NCBI GenBank assembly: GCA_946407465.1
Contig: CAMJOD010000005.1
Coordinates: 1 to 37,184 of the forward strand
DNA from: an uncultured Clostridia bacterium
GTDB taxonomy: Bacteria; Bacillota; Clostridia; Oscillospirales; Acutalibacteraceae
Reading direction: 5' to 3'
Length of the DNA: 37,184 nt
Shown here one piece after another: positions 35,672-37,184 of the stretch. The notes under the pieces were generated by a model that worked only from the letters and a program-made list of their open reading frames with translations, was not told where the DNA came from and ran no database searches. Within the stretch, counting starts at the first letter, position 1; every line of letters starts with the position of its first letter. Both the position numbers and the translations under genes were made by a program.

Positions 35672-36292
35672 TTATGCCAATAGCTTTTGTGCACAGGCGA
35701 AAGCGAGGTCAAAAACGGAATGACAGATGTAACCCACGTCCGCCTGCTCCATGGCGCGTTTCTGCTTTTCGGTCAAGACGGCATAGGGATATATTCCGTA
35801 GATAAAGGGGAAGAACGCGTACAAAAACCGCTGCCGTGCCTCCTCGTTCATCTCGGCGCAAAACTTTTGCAGCAGCCTGTCCACCGCCCTGAGAGAGCTG
35901 CCATAGGCGACCTTGAACGCGCACAGACGCTCCTCGCGGCTGTTCTCTTCCATATCATAATGGTTCATGCTCATCAGCTTGAGCAGCAGCGCGCGCTTTT
36001 TGAGCGACTCTGCCAAGGCGCAGGCAATTTCGTCCTTTGACATAGTGTTGTGACTGTCGGTTATCGCGTTGAGGTCATCAACCCAAAGCTCGTATTCCTT
36101 TTGCAGAATGGCGAGAAAGATTTCTTCCTTGGTTTCAAAATAATTGTAAATAGAAGTGCGCGTAAAGGAGGTATAATCCGCGATTTTCATAATCGTAATC
36201 TCCTTAAAGCTCAACTCCCTGTAGAGTGTCCGGCAAGCGGAAATAATTTCCTCCCGCCGCGCATTTGTCAGCTCCGGCGAACCCTTTGGCAT
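35672..36292 (-). CDS. TetR-family transcriptional regulator
   Basis: N-terminal HTH RREEIISACRTLYRELSFKEITIMKIADYTSFTRTSIYNYFETKEEIFLAIL. Confidence 0.93.
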   Translation of the reverse strand: MPKGSPELTNARREEIISACRTLYRELSFKEITIMKIADYTSFTRTSIYNYFETKEEIFLAILQKEYELWVDDLNAITDSHNTMSKDEIACALAESLKKRALLLKLMSMNHYDMEENSREERLCAFKVAYGSSLRAVDRLLQKFCAEMNEEARQRFLYAFFPFIYGIYPYAVLTEKQKRAMEQADVGYICHSVFDLAFACAQKLLA

Positions 36293-36314
36293 GCTATCAC
36301 CTGTTTCATTTGTT

Positions 36315-36365
36315 CTGACAATGTGTCAGTATTAATATCATACACCTGTTCTGACAGATTGTCAA
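36315..36365 (-). promoter_or_regulatory. tetR-flavodoxin promoter with two dyad operators
   Basis: Minus strand TTGACA (36365-36360)-N17-TATGAT (36342-36337); dyads CTGACA-ATG-TGTCAG (36315-36329) and CTGACA-GAT-TGTCAA (36351-36365). Confidence 0.8.
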
Positions 36366-36539
36366 TACCCAAAACGGAATCCTTTTTGGTTGTTTTCCAA
36401 GATTGCTTTTCACAAATATTCCAAAACACAAAACCAAATTTTTTATATTTTTATGTGCTTTCACAAAAATTAAAATAGGGCTTGCTTTTTTGACAAAAGT
36501 ATGATAATATATTTCTTGCGGTTGAAAACAACCGCACAT

Positions 36540-36616
36540 GCGCCGGTAGCTCAGCTGGATAGAGTGTCTGACTACGAATCAGAAGGTCGGGAGTTCGAGT
36601 CTCTTCCGGCGCGCCA
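36540..36616 (+). tRNA. tRNA-Arg (anticodon ACG), CCA encoded
   Basis: GCGCCGG...CTGACTACGAATCAG...GGGAGTTCGAGTCTCTT CCGGCGC G CCA; acceptor GCGCCGG/CCGGCGC. Confidence 0.96.
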
Positions 36617-36654
36617 AAGGAAAACCTGTCACGAAAGTGGCAGGTTTTCCTTTT
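36616..36654. terminator. Terminator downstream of tRNA-Arg, shared with the convergent toxin-antitoxin operon
   Basis: 17-bp near-perfect stem AAAGGAAAACCTGTCAC / GTGGCAGGTTTTCCTTT with GAAA loop. Confidence 0.9.
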
Positions 36655-36661
36655 GTATAAA

Positions 36662-36931
36662 TCATCTTTCATAAATATCCCGCCTGTGCCCTACAGTCAT
36701 AGCGAGAATAATCAATTCGTTGTCCTTGATCAAACAAATCAGCCGGTAGTCGCCGATCCTGTAGCGCCACTGACCGGTACGGTTAGCGGTCAATGCTTTT
36801 CCGTGCGCACGCGGGTTTTCGCAATCTACCAGATTTTTTTCAATCCATGCCTTGATCATTTTCTGCGTGTAACGGTCAAGCTTTTTGAATTCTTTATCAA
36901 ACCGCGCTGTGGTTTCTACGGAATATTTCAT
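36662..36931 (-). CDS. RelE/ParE-family toxin
   Basis: MKYSVETTARFDKEFKKLDRYTQKMIKAWIEKNL...GKALTANRTGQWRYRIGDYRLICLIKDNELIILAMTVGHRRDIY. Confidence 0.93.
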   Translation of the reverse strand: MKYSVETTARFDKEFKKLDRYTQKMIKAWIEKNLVDCENPRAHGKALTANRTGQWRYRIGDYRLICLIKDNELIILAMTVGHRRDIYER

Positions 36932-37149
36932 AAATCCAGTTCCTTCCACAGATCGGCAACAGGCTTGCTTTTTTCGCCGCTTTTCACATAGTCGGCATAG
37001 GCTTCGTCGGCAACCGATATGTCATATTCGTCCTCGATGCGTTCAAAAAGAGCACGCTTGAAGGCTTCCGCGAGTGAAAGAGAGTGAAGCTTTGCATAAC
37101 TGCTTGCCAACATTTTTTCTTCTTCTGTTAATCTGATAGAGAAACTCAT
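36928..37149 (-). CDS. RelB-like antitoxin
   Basis: MSFSIRLTEEEKMLASSYAKLHSLSLAEAFKRALFERIEDEYDISVADEAYADY; stop overlaps toxin ATG by 4 nt (ATGA). Confidence 0.9.
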   Translation of the reverse strand: MSFSIRLTEEEKMLASSYAKLHSLSLAEAFKRALFERIEDEYDISVADEAYADYVKSGEKSKPVADLWKELDL

Positions 37150-37165
37150 ATCTATCAACTCCTTC

Positions 37166-37184
37166 TGTAGTACATTGTACTACA
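37166..37184. promoter_or_regulatory. Perfect palindrome TGTAGTACA-T-TGTACTACA, probable TA operator
   Basis: 9-bp perfect arms immediately upstream of the antitoxin; reaches the window edge. Confidence 0.75.

Overview
37.2-kb window of a Firmicutes/Clostridia-like chromosome (probably Ruminococcaceae-like; inference only). Layout: 3' end of guaA; an AT-rich tyrosine-recombinase cassette bounded by an 18-bp perfect inverted repeat; a 3163-aa GLUG-like/Cna-B surface lipoprotein followed by a missed 44-aa ORF and a BspA-type LRR-dockerin protein; a Sip1/raffinose-synthase-like GH36-type glycosidase; a membrane protein; a Tet(M)/EF-G-like GTPase fused to a YacP/Rae1-like NYN nuclease; a Wzy-dependent exopolysaccharide/capsule locus (Wzy, Wzz, BY-kinase, initiating sugar transferase, GNAT, four glycosyltransferases, Wzy-TupA-like fusion, CapA, Wzx, nucleotidyltransferase); a TetR-flavodoxin operon; tRNA-Arg(ACG); and a RelBE-type toxin-antitoxin pair. 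Most notable: the recombinase cassette looks like a self-contained, Hin-like invertible promoter switch. Inverted 18-bp sites flank the integrase. A consensus promoter inside the left end (minus strand, TTGTAT-N17-TATAAT with TGG extension) currently points away from the giant surface-protein gene into an intrinsic terminator. Inversion would aim it at that gene. All coordinates and motifs were read by eye; no searches were run.
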